Below, piece after piece: positions 44,960-54,350 of a stretch of 64,000 nucleotides of DNA. The notes under the pieces are model-generated. The model saw only the letters and a list, made by a program, of their open reading frames with translations, searched no databases and was not told where the DNA came from. Source of the DNA: Bacillota bacterium (GTDB lineage: Bacteria > Bacillota > DSM-12270 > Thermacetogeniales > Thermacetogeniaceae); contig JABLXW010000007.1 of the NCBI GenBank assembly GCA_013177945.1, positions 48,912 to 112,911 of the forward strand. Reading direction: 5' to 3'. Every line of letters begins with the position of its first letter. Position 1 is the first letter of the stretch. The translations under genes were made by a program, and so were the position numbers.

Positions 44960-46306
44960 TCAGATCCCTAACTCGAGCGCCTCCCGAACCGTTCTCACCC
45001 CGAGCAGCTCGAGATCCCCGTACCGCTCCTGCAGCGCCAGGTTGCGCTCCGGGATGATCAGCCGCCTGAAACCCAAACGGCGGGCCTCCTTCAAGCGCTG
45101 CTCAACCTGAGCAACCGCCCTCACCTCCCCCGTCAGCCCTATCTCCCCCAGCACCACCGTTCCGGCATCCACCGGACGGTTCCGGAAGCTTGAGGCGAGG
45201 GCAAGGGCGACCCCCAAATCGGCAGCAGGCTCCAGCACCTTAAGCCCCCCCACCACATTCACGTAGAGATCCTGGTTGGCAAGGTGAAGCCCCACCCGCT
45301 TCTCCAGAACCGCCGCAATCATCACAACCCTGTTGTAGTCAACCCCGGTCGTCGCCCTGCGGGGAGTGCCGAAAGCTGCGGGGCAGACGAGGGACTGGAT
45401 CTCGATAAGAACCGGCCTCGTCCCCTCGAGGGCCGCAACGACAACAGAGCCGGGAACACCCCCGGCGCGCCCGGCAAGAAAAAGGGCGGAGGGGTTGCCC
45501 ACCTCTTCGAGGCCGTTCTCTCCCATTGCAAAAACGGCAATCTCGTTGGTTGCTCCAAAGCGGTTTTTCACCGCACGCAGGAGCCTGAGGTTCTGGTGGC
45601 GTTCTCCTTCAAAAGAAAGGACGGTATCCACCATGTGCTCCAGGACCCGGGGGCCGGCCAGCGTCCCCTCTTTTGTCACGTGGCCCACCAGAAAGCAGGC
45701 AAAATTCCGGAGCTTTGCCAGCCGCACCAGTTCTGCGGTACATTCCCGCAGCTGGCCGATGCTCCCGGGCAGAAGCGGGATATCGGGGTGAGAGATCGTT
45801 TGAATGGAATCAACGACCACCAGCACCGGCGCCAGTTCTTCAATGAAGCTGCAGATGCTGGCGAGGTCGGTTTCTCCCGTGAAGTAGAGGCGCGGGCAGG
45901 ACACGCCCAACCGCTGCGCCCGCATCTGAACCTGGTGTTTCGATTCTTCTCCGGAAACGTAAAGGACAGGCCCGTGGCGTTCCCCCACATAGGCAGCCAG
46001 CTGGAGAAGGAGCGTGGATTTTCCGATGCCGGGGTCCCCGCCCAGGAGGACTACGGAGCCCGGGACGATCCCTCCCCCCAGCACCCTGTTCAGTTCGCCG
46101 GAGTGCCCGCCAAACCGGGGCTCGGGAGCTAAAGAGGAGGCGACCAGCGGCTCAGGAGGAGAGGCAGGAGGCGAAGGCAGTTTTTTTGGCTTCGGGGGAG
46201 CCTCATAAAAGGTGTTCCACCCCCCGCAGCCGGGGCAGCGCCCCAGCCACTTCCCTGTTTCATACCCGCAGTCCCTGCAAAAAAACCGCACTTTCCCCCG
46301 GGACAA
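44960..46306 (-). CDS. radA: DNA repair protein RadA
   Basis: About 448 residues. N-terminal zinc finger (CRDCGYETGKWLGRCPGC), RecA-like ATPase with Walker A GGDPGIGKST, the RadA-specific KNRFG motif, and a Lon-like C-terminal domain. RadA helps branch migration in recombination. The longest frame starts at 46432, but a sigma-A -10 box (TATAAT, 46343-46338) lies inside it, so the TTG at 46306 is preferred. Confidence 0.93.
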   Translation of the reverse strand: MSRGKVRFFCRDCGYETGKWLGRCPGCGGWNTFYEAPPKPKKLPSPPASPPEPLVASSLAPEPRFGGHSGELNRVLGGGIVPGSVVLLGGDPGIGKSTLLLQLAAYVGERHGPVLYVSGEESKHQVQMRAQRLGVSCPRLYFTGETDLASICSFIEELAPVLVVVDSIQTISHPDIPLLPGSIGQLRECTAELVRLAKLRNFACFLVGHVTKEGTLAGPRVLEHMVDTVLSFEGERHQNLRLLRAVKNRFGATNEIAVFAMGENGLEEVGNPSALFLAGRAGGVPGSVVVAALEGTRPVLIEIQSLVCPAAFGTPRRATTGVDYNRVVMIAAVLEKRVGLHLANQDLYVNVVGGLKVLEPAADLGVALALASSFRNRPVDAGTVVLGEIGLTGEVRAVAQVEQRLKEARRLGFRRLIIPERNLALQERYGDLELLGVRTVREALELGI

Positions 46307-46435
46307 AGCACTCCGCCCTTCTTCCAGCGTTAAATTTATTATAACATTTCTCCATTCGCAAAAAAACCTCGGGAGGCCCGCTGCCGGCCTTGCCGTGAAG
46401 CACCGGGACCGGCGGTCGTGGGAATTAAGCAAAAG

Positions 46436-49171
46436 CTAGGCAGACGCGGCGCCCCGGGCCCCCTCGTTCATCTGCTCCAGCACTTCTCCCAGTTCCTCTA
46501 AAGCCCTTCCGTAGCCGGCCCAGTCCCCGGCGCGCTGGCGCGCGAGGGCCTCTCTGTACAGCTCAAGGGCGCGCCGGGCGAGGTCGGCCGGGGGCGCAGG
46601 AGCCCCGGATTCCGGCGCCGCCGGGGGCAGAGGCTCTTGAGAAGCAAAAAGCCGGTTTAAGGCTCCCTGCAGGTCCTTATCCATCACCAGGCGGCCGTCG
46701 TAAAAGGTGATCACCCGGGCAAGCTCCGGCAAACTGCTCTCCTCCGCCTGCAGGAAAAGGGGCTCCACGTAGAGGAGCTTCCCGGCGATGGGTACGGTAA
46801 TCAAATTCCCCCTGATGACCTCAGAGCCACGCTGGCTCCAGAGGGTCAGCTGCTGGGAAATGTCAGGATCCTGATCGATGCTGGCCTCCACCTGCATCGG
46901 TCCGTAGACGTGAACATCCTTGGGGAATTCATAAACCACCAGCTCTCCGTAGTGGCCGCCGTCGCAGCGCGCCGCCATCCAGGCGATCAGGTTTTCCCGC
47001 TTCGCAGGTGTCAAAGGAAGCGCCAGCACGAACTCCGCCTGCGTTTCTCCCGGCAGCCGGACAATGGCATAGTAGGGCTCCATTTTCTGGCTGGCAGCAG
47101 TATGCTTTTCAGAGGGAATCGCCCACTCGTCCTCCCGGTTGTAAAAAACCCGGGCGTCGCTGACGTGGTAAACAGCATAGATGGAGGACTGCACCTGAAA
47201 CAGATCGACCGGGTAGCGAAGGTGGGCGCGCAGGTCCTGCGGCATCTCATCCAAAGGGCGGTACAGGGCCGGGAAGATCTTCTTGTAGGTCCTGATTAAC
47301 GGATCCACAGGGTCGCTGACGTAGAAGGCAATCTCCCCGTGGTACGCGTCCACCACGACCTTCACGGAATTGCGGATGTAATTCAGCCGGCCGTGGGGCT
47401 CCGCGTAAGGATAGCGGTCGGTCACGGTATAGGCATCCCAGATCCAGTAGATCCGGCCCCCGGCAAGAACAGGGTAGGGATCCCTGTCGTACATCAGGTA
47501 GGGCGCCAGGCGGCGGGCATCCCAAACGGTGCGGTTGTAGAGAATCCGGCTCCCGGGTGTGAGATCAGTCGTTAAAAGGAGGCGCAGGTCCCGGAAGCGC
47601 ACGGCGTACAGGAGGCGCCGCCACGCATTGCTCAACTGCACACCACCCTTCCCCTTGTATCTGGTGTAGACATTTTCCTGCCCGGAGGGGTAATCAAACT
47701 CATCCGCCCTGGTATTCACAACAACCACATTACCGGTAAGTTCACCGAAATAGATCTCCGGCCGCGTCACCTTTATTTCCGCCGCTTTCGCCCGGGGCGG
47801 AATATCCTGCAACAGGAACACCGGGAGGCCCCGCGGGCCGGCCTCGTTGACCGGGCTCATGACCAGGCCGTAGCCGTGGGTATACTGCAGGCGGCGGTTC
47901 ACCCAGGTTTGGGCGCGCTCTGGAAGGCTCCGCTGGTCGAGCTCCCGGACCGCAAGCATCACCTGGCGGTAATTCCCTCCGATCGTGTAGCGGTCAACGT
48001 CCACATCCTGAAAACGGTAATAGCGGCGGAGCTGCTGCAGCTGGTTGTAGACCTGCCCCAGGGGGCGGTAGTCCCAGAGGCGGAGGTTTTTGATGGCATC
48101 CTGGTATGCTGCCAGCACCTCCTGGCCCGGGGCCCCGGCGTCCGGAGCGGAGGCCGCAGGGGCGAACACCTCCCTCCTGACCTGGTCGAGGCCGTAGGCG
48201 CTGCGGGTGGCTGCAATGTGGTGCTCAAGATAGGGCTGCTCCCGGCTGAACTCATTGGGCTCCACCCGAAACTTCTGCACAAGCACCGGGTAGCCTCCCT
48301 CCAGGAGAAGTACGGCCGCGATCAGGATGCCTGTGCTTACGAGGATCGGCCGCAGCCGCCCCCGCAGGATCCCGACAAATACGGCCAGCGCCGCCAGGAG
48401 GGAAAGCACCGCCAGGATCTTGAAAGCCGGGAGCCTGGCATGGAGATCGGTGTACCCGGCACCGAAAAAGGCTCCGCCGGGAGAGAGCAGCAGTTCGTAA
48501 GCGCGCAGGCGGTAATCCCAGGCCTTCACCACGAGCAGGCCGGCCGCAAGAAGACCGAGGTGAAGCTTGACCGGCGAGAACACCCGCCACCCGCCCCGCA
48601 GGAAATCGCCTGAGGCAAGGACCAGATAGGCAAGACCGGCTAAGAGAAAGACCAGAAGCAGAGCTGCACTCAGAAGCGACCGCAGGAGTTCGTAAAAGGG
48701 GAGCTTGAAGACGTAAAAACCAACATCCAGGCCGAAGACGGGATCTGCAACACCAAAGGGGGAGGCATGGAGGAACTTCTGGACCAGCTCCCACTGCGAA
48801 GCGGCCCTTCCCGCCAGCAAAAGCGCAAGAAGAACAGAGACCCCCAGCCCCAACCAGGTGCCGGCACGTGAACAGAGAAAGCGGCGGGCAAAGCTTTCTC
48901 CCAGTTCGATCACCCGGTTTCGGACAAAGCGGACCTGCTGCTGGGGCAGGCAGCGCCTGGCAAACCAGAAATTGACCAGAAAAAAGAGGAGGGCGAGCGC
49001 AAAAACGGCCAGGCCCACGCCGTAACGGGTGAAGAACAGGGTGCAGAACACCCCCTGGTACCCCAGGGAAGCAAACCACATGTACTCCGACCAGATCCCC
49101 GCCCCGCCGAAAACAACTCCCAGCGCAACGGCAATCACCGCAATCAGGAAAAGCCGCGTGTTCCGCCGCAC
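46436..49171 (-). CDS. UPF0182 family membrane protein
   Basis: 911 residues with about seven N-terminal membrane helices (about 1-300), a large extracytoplasmic domain and a low-complexity acidic/alanine-rich end. Family signature FASLGYQGVF, then VVVDAYHGEIAFYVSD and the YRPLDEMP segment. UPF0182 proteins are widespread in Clostridia and Actinobacteria with no known function. It lies upstream of radA on the same strand, 129 bp away, with a promoter in between. Confidence 0.93.
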   Translation of the reverse strand: MRRNTRLFLIAVIAVALGVVFGGAGIWSEYMWFASLGYQGVFCTLFFTRYGVGLAVFALALLFFLVNFWFARRCLPQQQVRFVRNRVIELGESFARRFLCSRAGTWLGLGVSVLLALLLAGRAASQWELVQKFLHASPFGVADPVFGLDVGFYVFKLPFYELLRSLLSAALLLVFLLAGLAYLVLASGDFLRGGWRVFSPVKLHLGLLAAGLLVVKAWDYRLRAYELLLSPGGAFFGAGYTDLHARLPAFKILAVLSLLAALAVFVGILRGRLRPILVSTGILIAAVLLLEGGYPVLVQKFRVEPNEFSREQPYLEHHIAATRSAYGLDQVRREVFAPAASAPDAGAPGQEVLAAYQDAIKNLRLWDYRPLGQVYNQLQQLRRYYRFQDVDVDRYTIGGNYRQVMLAVRELDQRSLPERAQTWVNRRLQYTHGYGLVMSPVNEAGPRGLPVFLLQDIPPRAKAAEIKVTRPEIYFGELTGNVVVVNTRADEFDYPSGQENVYTRYKGKGGVQLSNAWRRLLYAVRFRDLRLLLTTDLTPGSRILYNRTVWDARRLAPYLMYDRDPYPVLAGGRIYWIWDAYTVTDRYPYAEPHGRLNYIRNSVKVVVDAYHGEIAFYVSDPVDPLIRTYKKIFPALYRPLDEMPQDLRAHLRYPVDLFQVQSSIYAVYHVSDARVFYNREDEWAIPSEKHTAASQKMEPYYAIVRLPGETQAEFVLALPLTPAKRENLIAWMAARCDGGHYGELVVYEFPKDVHVYGPMQVEASIDQDPDISQQLTLWSQRGSEVIRGNLITVPIAGKLLYVEPLFLQAEESSLPELARVITFYDGRLVMDKDLQGALNRLFASQEPLPPAAPESGAPAPPADLARRALELYREALARQRAGDWAGYGRALEELGEVLEQMNEGARGAASA

Positions 49172-49352
49172 CTGTTACTCCTCCCCTTTTTTATTCTGCA
49201 CGACAAAAGCATCTCGAGAATATGCCCGCCGAAACCGCCGGCGCCGGGCGCTTCTCCTTCGCTTATAGCTGCGAACGCGACTGCAACCCCCCGGCAAAGC
49301 TTCGCTGCGCAGCAGGAGCACCGCCATTCGCACCGGCGCAACGCTCTATAAA

Positions 49353-49775
49353 TTAACCCCGCTGAGAGGAGGCCAGCGCAGCCGGAGAGAGGACTTTCAG
49401 ACCCGGAACACGGGCAAAATGCTCCCTGTTCCCGGTCACGATCGGCAACTTATGGGCCAAACAGATACCGGCGATGAAAATGTCGCGCGTGCCAATGACC
49501 GAGCCTTGCTCGCGGAGTTTCTTTCCAATTACGGCAGCAATACCGGCAGCTTCCTTGTCGAAAGGCAAAACGCCCAAAAAACCAAGTAGTTGCGTGACGG
49601 CCTTCTGCTTCTTACTGTCCCGCTCCGAGCCCACCAGGAGCTCAAAAACGGTGACGGCGGTCAACAAACCTTCGCTGCTTTTCAAGAGCTTCACAAAACA
49701 GGTCTTGTCCGGCTCAGAACCGCGGAGGAAACCAATGACCACGCAGGTATCTATTACGACTGCCACCTGCGCCAC
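49353..49775 (-). CDS. VapC-like PIN-domain toxin
   Basis: 140 residues with the PIN-domain acidic residues in order: first Asp in VVIDTCVVIGFLRG, Glu in VTVFELLVG, and a later Asp in GTRDIFIAGICLA. VapC toxins cleave tRNA or rRNA. It overlaps the antitoxin gene by 22 bases, the normal two-gene layout. Confidence 0.85.
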   Translation of the reverse strand: MAQVAVVIDTCVVIGFLRGSEPDKTCFVKLLKSSEGLLTAVTVFELLVGSERDSKKQKAVTQLLGFLGVLPFDKEAAGIAAVIGKKLREQGSVIGTRDIFIAGICLAHKLPIVTGNREHFARVPGLKVLSPAALASSQRG

Positions 49776-49999
49776 ACTTCCTCAATCTTTCTTTCCATCT
49801 CTGCCGCTTCTGCTTCGGTAAGCACCCCGGCCAGCAGGAGAACTTCTTCCAGTTCGCCGGCCATCTTCTTTTCCTCGAGGGCAAGGTAGAAGTCGAGGGC
49901 TTCGTTGATCAGCTGCGAATAGCCCCGCAACCCCCGGCGCGCCGCGATGGCCAAAAGCTTTGCCCTTTTCTCGTTTGAAAGCTCGATAGTCGTCCGCAT
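49754..49999 (-). CDS. Ribbon-helix-helix antitoxin (VapB/CopG-like)
   Basis: 81 residues. N-terminal RHH DNA-binding fold (MRTTIELSNEKRAKLLAIAARRG) and a C-terminal helix rich in Glu that wraps the toxin. It would bind and silence the PIN toxin and repress the operon. No hairpin or extra gene follows. Confidence 0.85.
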   Translation of the reverse strand: MRTTIELSNEKRAKLLAIAARRGLRGYSQLINEALDFYLALEEKKMAGELEEVLLLAGVLTEAEAAEMERKIEEVWRRWQS

Positions 50000-50360
50000 A
50001 ACACCACCCCTGGCTTCATTTTAGGCATTCGCGTACTTGAATGTCAATATGCGCTTCTGGCTGCCCCCTGCTGGAGGGAGTTCTTGAAAGACTCAAAAAG
50101 GGGGGGATTCAAAGGAAAGAATCTCATCACGGGGGTGGGGGACAGCCTCGCCCCTATCTCCGCCAACCCCTGGCAACCCTCGATCTTAAACCCTTCTTCC
50201 AGCACTTTTAAACCCGGCCGGCAAACCCACCCAGATCATTCCGGATAAGAAAAGAAGTTTCAAGAGTAAATCAAAAATTTTTGTAAAGCATTTGACTGAA
50301 ATGCCTGCTGCCCTCCTCTTATGATGATTTTAAATTTAAAATCTGGAGGGGAGGAGCAAA
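50000..50360. other. Intergenic with palindromic operator before the DUF1638-Crp genes
   Basis: 361 bp. The first part (to about 50240) shows no gene. GCATTT (50288-50293) and AAATGC (50299-50304) form a perfect inverted repeat with a five-base spacer, about 60 bases upstream of the DUF1638 start, a plausible Crp/Fnr-family site. A -10-like TATGAT is at 50320-50325. Confidence 0.5.
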
Positions 50361-50909
50361 ATGATCGTTTGCTGTGGTATCCTTAAAGAGGAGCTGAAGT
50401 GCTTAATGGAGGGCAGGGAAGATGATGTCTTCTACCTTGACCCGGGACAGCACGTGGAGCCGGACAGGCTGGCGCAGATCGTAAGGGAAACCCTGAAGAG
50501 TCTTGCCGGCAAAAACGTTCTTCTGGTAATCGGTACCCAGTGCGCCCCGGACCTGGAAAAGCTGGCCGGCGAATACGGCGCAAGGATAGTTCCCGCCAAA
50601 AATTGTATTGAAATGCTTTTAGGAGATGACCTGGCCAGGTTAGACTCTGAAGCAAAAAGCTTTTATCTTACCACCGGGTGGCTGGAAAACTGGCGCAAGA
50701 TCTTCGTCGAGGGGCTCAAGTGGGATGAAGTTGACGCGCGCCAGAATTTCGGCTACTACGACAGGATCCTGCTGCTGGATACCGGCTTAAGCCCCATCGA
50801 TGACGAAAAAATCCTCGAATTTTACGATTACACCCAGGTTCCCATTGAAATCATGCCTGTTAAGCTTGACAACCTGCGCAAACTGCTTGATGAGGCAATG
50901 AACGGGTGA
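50361..50909 (+). CDS. DUF1638 family protein
   Basis: 182 residues, no membrane segment. DUF1638 hallmarks: an early IVCCGILKEEL, LVIGTQCAPDL in the middle and the C-terminal EFYDYTQVPIEIMP. Members occur next to corrinoid or methanogenesis-type genes; biochemical role unknown. The stop overlaps the Crp-like gene by four bases (GTGA), so the two are co-translated. Confidence 0.8.
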   Translation: MIVCCGILKEELKCLMEGREDDVFYLDPGQHVEPDRLAQIVRETLKSLAGKNVLLVIGTQCAPDLEKLAGEYGARIVPAKNCIEMLLGDDLARLDSEAKSFYLTTGWLENWRKIFVEGLKWDEVDARQNFGYYDRILLLDTGLSPIDDEKILEFYDYTQVPIEIMPVKLDNLRKLLDEAMNG

Positions 50910-51601
50910 AATTTCAGATGAACAAGGTGCGGTGCATGAAGGAACTGGCCATTTTTGCGACCCTTGACGTTCTCGAACGGGAGAAAATCGGGTCGCTGGC
51001 CGGGAAAAGAGTTTATCGAAAAAATGAATATATCTTCCGGGAAGGAGATCCTGCTGATACCATCTACCTTGTCAAATACGGCCGGGTGCGGCTGTTCAAA
51101 GTAGCCAGGAACGGCAAAGAGATTACCCTCAACATCCTGAAAGAAGACGACATCTTCGGCGAGAACACCTTTTTCGAAGACACCCGGCACACCATGAACG
51201 CCCAGGCCCTCGAGGAGACCTTTGTCTGTTCCTGCAGCAAGGAGAGCTTTGCGCTGCTGCTCAAAAACCCCCAAACAGCCCTGAAAATAATCCAGCTGCT
51301 GGGCAAAAAATTGAACTACTACACCGAGCAGGTTGCCAGCATTGCCTTCCGGGACGTCAAGGGGAGGGTTTCGGCCACACTGCTCAGGCTGGCAGTTGAA
51401 TACGGGAAGCCGTCTCCAGAAGGCACCACCATCGACATCGAACTTACGCACCAGGATCTTGCCAACCTGGTAAACGCCTCGCGGGTAATGGTTACCAATG
51501 TTTTGGGCAGCCTGCGGGAAGAGGGGGCGATTGCCGCGAAAGGCCATCGCCTGATCCTGTTAAACCGGGAAAAGCTTGCCGCAGCCGCCGAGGCCTTTTG
51601 A
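50906..51601 (+). CDS. Crp/Fnr-family transcription regulator
   Basis: 231 residues: an N-terminal cyclic-nucleotide-binding-type sensor (about 18-130, FREGDPADTIYLVKYGRVRLFK) and a winged helix-turn-helix (about 160-215, LTHQDLANLVNASRVMVTNVL). No Fnr-type N-terminal Cys cluster; the single Cys near 11 is not enough for a 4Fe-4S. The inducer is unknown. Autoregulation via the palindrome at 50288-50304 is plausible, and hcp at 52.5 kb is a candidate target. Confidence 0.9.
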   Translation: MKFQMNKVRCMKELAIFATLDVLEREKIGSLAGKRVYRKNEYIFREGDPADTIYLVKYGRVRLFKVARNGKEITLNILKEDDIFGENTFFEDTRHTMNAQALEETFVCSCSKESFALLLKNPQTALKIIQLLGKKLNYYTEQVASIAFRDVKGRVSATLLRLAVEYGKPSPEGTTIDIELTHQDLANLVNASRVMVTNVLGSLREEGAIAAKGHRLILLNREKLAAAAEAF

Positions 51602-51613
51602 GAGATGGTAACC

Positions 51614-51781
51614 ATGAAACAAAATCAATTTTATGATCAACCCCGTGATGAACCGGGCTCGCCGGGGAAGGACCAGAGGGAAGCAAATCTCCGGTTGGTC
51701 GAAACCCTGGTCAACCAGATCAATCTCATGACCTTCTTGCTTTATGAAATCAAAACCGACACTCCCAGGGGAAAGCTTTGA
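51614..51781 (+). CDS. 55-residue small protein, unknown
   Basis: Frame of 55 codons starting ATG 51614 (or 51605), directly after the crp stop, and ending at 51781, overlapping the next gene by four bases. Charged, proline-containing start followed by an amphipathic helix (REANLRLVETLVNQINLMTF). No family recognised. Position in a tight run makes translation likely. Confidence 0.4.
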   Translation: MKQNQFYDQPRDEPGSPGKDQREANLRLVETLVNQINLMTFLLYEIKTDTPRGKL

Positions 51782-51969
51782 AGGTGCTGCTGCATCTTTT
51801 CAGCCAGAAAGGCCAGGTATCCTCGAACGGCGCCGTAATTCTGACCAATATCTCTTTACCTGCCCTTGCTGATTTAACGGAAATAAGCCCGGCCGATTTC
51901 CAGGCATCCCTCGATTACCTGGAAGAGCATAAGGTCATCCTTTATCGCCCCTCTTCCAAAAGATTTTAA
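51778..51969 (+). CDS. Small winged-helix-like protein, unknown
   Basis: 63 residues starting TTG 51778 in a TTGA overlap. Residues about 20-63 look like a winged helix (LTNISLPALADLTEISPADFQASLDYLEEHKVI). It could be a helper of the Crp-like regulator next door. No family recognised. Confidence 0.45.
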   Translation: MKVLLHLFSQKGQVSSNGAVILTNISLPALADLTEISPADFQASLDYLEEHKVILYRPSSKRF

Positions 51970-52117
51970 CTGCCGCTCTGAAAGTACGATTCAGGTTATT
52001 CTTGCGCCCGCCCCGTTATTCTTGTAAACCATTTTACTGCCTGAGAAAAAACCGCAAGTTAAAATTTAAATGCCGGACAGGTTCCGGATAAATTTAAGAA
52101 CAGAGGAGGTTCTGGAA

Positions 52118-52357
52118 ATGTCGGTTCGGGAAACAATTAAAAACCAAATCATTGGGGCGTTGAAGGGAGCAAGTTTTCCCATTGCAACCCCGGAGGCGTT
52201 GCTGGCGGCTTTCCCCAACGGTGCAGAAACAACTTGCCAGGCAGGCGACTTAAAATTAACCGCCGGCGAAGCCGGAAAGCTCCTGACTCCCGCTGACTTC
52301 CCCTTTCACAGCGCGGAGCAGGTCGCCGAAACAATCGTCCGCAAAGCGGGACTTTAA
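52118..52357 (+). CDS. MTH865-like family protein
   Basis: 79 residues: [35 protein letters not shown], with [19 protein letters not shown] in the middle. It fits the MTH865-like family of small anaerobe proteins with a helical bundle; function unknown. The ATG at 52118 is preceded by GAGGAGG, favoured over the in-frame 52070. Convergent with hcp, separated by a hairpin. Confidence 0.75.
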   Translation: MSVRETIKNQIIGALKGASFPIATPEALLAAFPNGAETTCQAGDLKLTAGEAGKLLTPADFPFHSAEQVAETIVRKAGL

Positions 52358-52390
52358 GCTGTCAAGCGCCAGGTTCAAAGCGCAATTTAA

Positions 52391-52418
52391 GAGGGGCTGC
52401 CCCTTAAGGCAGCCCCTC
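52391..52418. terminator. Perfect hairpin between the MTH865-like gene and hcp
   Basis: GAGGGGCTGCC (52391-52401) pairs with GGCAGCCCCTC (52408-52418), six-base loop. T-run is weak on both strands, but position between convergent stops suggests bidirectional termination. Confidence 0.6.
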
Positions 52419-52469
52419 TGCCTGTTACCGTCCCGGCTTTTGCTCTTTCGACCACACTCCGGCCATTTT

Positions 52470-53753
52470 TTATCCCAGGAGGGCCTGGAGGTCTCCGGCG
52501 GGCGTGGTGATGGGCTGGATGTTGTAGTTGTCCTGGAGCACCTGGAGCACATCAGGCGTGATGAATGCCGGCAGGGTGGGGCCGAGCCGGATGTTCTTCA
52601 CTCCCAGGTGGAGCAGGGTGAGGAGGATCGCCACCGCCTTCTGCTCGAACCAGGAGAGCACCAGGCTCAGGGGCAGGTCGTTAACTCCGCAGTTGAAGGC
52701 ACCCGCCAGGGCGAGGGCGATCTGGATCGCGGAGTAGGCGTTGTTGCACTGCCCGATGTCGATCAGGCGCGGGATTCCCTCGATCGCGCCCAGGTCCAGG
52801 TAGTTGAAGCGGTATTTGCCGCAGCCCAGCGTGAGCACGACGCAGTCCTGGGGCACCAGCTTGACGAACTCGGCGTAGTAGCTCCGGCCGGCCCTGGTGC
52901 CGTCGCAGCCGCCCACCAGGAAGAAGTGGCGGATCTTGCCGGCTTTCACGGCTGCAACGATCTTGCCGGCCAGGGCGAGCACCGCCTTGTGGTGGAAACC
53001 GGTCATGGTGGCAGCCACAGGGTTTTCCGGCAGCAGCGGGAGCGCCAGCGCCTTTTCGATTACCGGGGTGAAGTCGCGGTTCTTGATGTGCGGAACCCCC
53101 GGGAGGTCGGCCACCCCGCAGGTGAAGATGCGGTCCTTGTAGGAGTCCCGCGGCAGCAGCACGCAGTTGGTGGTTGCCAGAATCGCCCCGGAAAACTCCT
53201 CAAACTCCCTGCGCTGGTTCTGCCAGGCCGTCCCGTAGTTCCCCACCAGGTGGGGAAACTTCTTGAACTCCGGGTAGGCCAGAGCCGGAAGCATCTCCCC
53301 GTGGGTGTAAACGTTGACCCCCTTCCCCTCGGACTGCTTCAGGAGTTCGTAAAGGTCGAGCAGGTCATGCCCCGTTACCACGATGCCGGGGCCGGCCCTG
53401 GTGCCCACCTGCACCTTTGTAGGTTCGGGGACGCCGAAACGCTCTACATGGGCGCGGTCAAGCAGCTCCATCACCCTGAGGTTGATCTCTCCGGCCTTGA
53501 GCAGCAGCTCAACGTGGCTTTCCAGATTGAAGTTGACGTTGGTGAGGGTTGCGAAAAGCCCCCGGGCAAAGAAGGCGTCAACCACCTCGTCCACCGCCCC
53601 CAGCTCCCGGGCGTGGTAGGCATAGGCGGCGATCCCCTTCAGGGCGATCACCAGGGTATCCTGCAGGGCGGCGATGTCCGGCTCCTTCCCGCAAACCCCT
53701 GTCTTGGTGCACCCGGTTCCTCCGGCAGTTTGTTCACACTGGTAACAAAACAT
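52470..53753 (-). CDS. hcp: Hydroxylamine reductase / hybrid cluster protein
   Basis: About 427 residues, the short class of Hcp. The N-terminal cluster Cys are in MFCYQCEQTAGG and TGVCGK. The hybrid cluster ligands lie in the C-terminal half (VLTLGCGKYRFNYL, DIGQCNN and FCGVNDLPLS-like FNCGVNDLPL). It reduces nitric oxide or hydroxylamine and protects anaerobes from nitrosative stress. ATG at 53753 after GGGAGGGG is preferred over 53768. An operator matching the Rrf2 box lies about 80 bp upstream. Confidence 0.95.
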   Translation of the reverse strand: MFCYQCEQTAGGTGCTKTGVCGKEPDIAALQDTLVIALKGIAAYAYHARELGAVDEVVDAFFARGLFATLTNVNFNLESHVELLLKAGEINLRVMELLDRAHVERFGVPEPTKVQVGTRAGPGIVVTGHDLLDLYELLKQSEGKGVNVYTHGEMLPALAYPEFKKFPHLVGNYGTAWQNQRREFEEFSGAILATTNCVLLPRDSYKDRIFTCGVADLPGVPHIKNRDFTPVIEKALALPLLPENPVAATMTGFHHKAVLALAGKIVAAVKAGKIRHFFLVGGCDGTRAGRSYYAEFVKLVPQDCVVLTLGCGKYRFNYLDLGAIEGIPRLIDIGQCNNAYSAIQIALALAGAFNCGVNDLPLSLVLSWFEQKAVAILLTLLHLGVKNIRLGPTLPAFITPDVLQVLQDNYNIQPITTPAGDLQALLG

Positions 53754-53829
53754 CTGATCCCCTCCCATTTTAATTCAGTTCTTCCCAAAAAGATTTTTAC
53801 CCAGGGTCCTCATTCCGGATCTTCCTATA

Positions 53830-53848
53830 GAGGACTATTTCAGTCCAC
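53830..53848 (-). promoter_or_regulatory. Rrf2-type operator upstream of hcp
   Basis: GAGGACTATTTCAGTCCAC: matches the 19-bp palindrome at 54351-54369 in 16 of 19 positions. It lies between the rrf2 stop and hcp, 77-95 bases before the hcp start, so it should control hcp. Confidence 0.75.
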
Positions 53849-53865
53849 ATTAAGGGATAAAAAAA

Positions 53866-54330
53866 TCAGCTCGCGCCGGTGCCCGGCTCTGCACCACCTC
53901 CTTGCCTTTCCTGGAGGCCTGCCTCCCGGAGCTGGTCCACCAGGTCCTGAAGGGTAACACCTCCCAGAAAGCCCGCAATCATCTGCTCCACCTGGAACCA
54001 GTTCTCTTTAAGGGGGCACTTGGGAGCGCGCGGGCAGCCGTCCCGGCCCAGGAAGCACCTGTTCACGGCGATCTTGCCCTGGACCGCCTCCACGATCTCC
54101 AGGACGCTGATCTGGCGTGGATCCTTTGCCAGGGTAAACCCGCCCTGGGCGCCCCGGTGGGAGCTGACAAACCCGCACCGGGTAAACTTCTGCAGGATCT
54201 TTTGGAGAAACTCGATGGGAACGTCCTGGCTTGCCGCAATTTCTCCTGCACTGACCGGGCCCCCGGGATGGGAGGCCAGATGCACGAGGGCACGGATGCC
54301 GTACTCCGTGTCGCGCCTGATCACTTCCAT
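53866..54330 (-). CDS. Rrf2-family iron-sulfur regulator of hcp
   Basis: About 154 residues. Winged helix-turn-helix at the N-terminus (GPVSAGEIAASQDVPIEFLQKIL) with Arg-rich recognition loop, dimer helix, and three Cys (C92, C99, C105 in CFLGRDGCPRAPKC) that bind a [2Fe-2S] or [4Fe-4S] cluster as in IscR/NsrR. NO or redox change on the cluster would release DNA. ATG 54330 is chosen; the longer frame from 54369 overlaps the operator. It sits directly upstream of hcp. Confidence 0.9.
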   Translation of the reverse strand: MEVIRRDTEYGIRALVHLASHPGGPVSAGEIAASQDVPIEFLQKILQKFTRCGFVSSHRGAQGGFTLAKDPRQISVLEIVEAVQGKIAVNRCFLGRDGCPRAPKCPLKENWFQVEQMIAGFLGGVTLQDLVDQLREAGLQERQGGGAEPGTGAS

Positions 54331-54350
54331 GCCGATCCACACCTCACTTT

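Noticed and set aside
52440..53957. 505-codon plus-strand frame opposite hcp
   Set aside because: Antisense shadow; hcp cluster ligands and operator support the minus strand.
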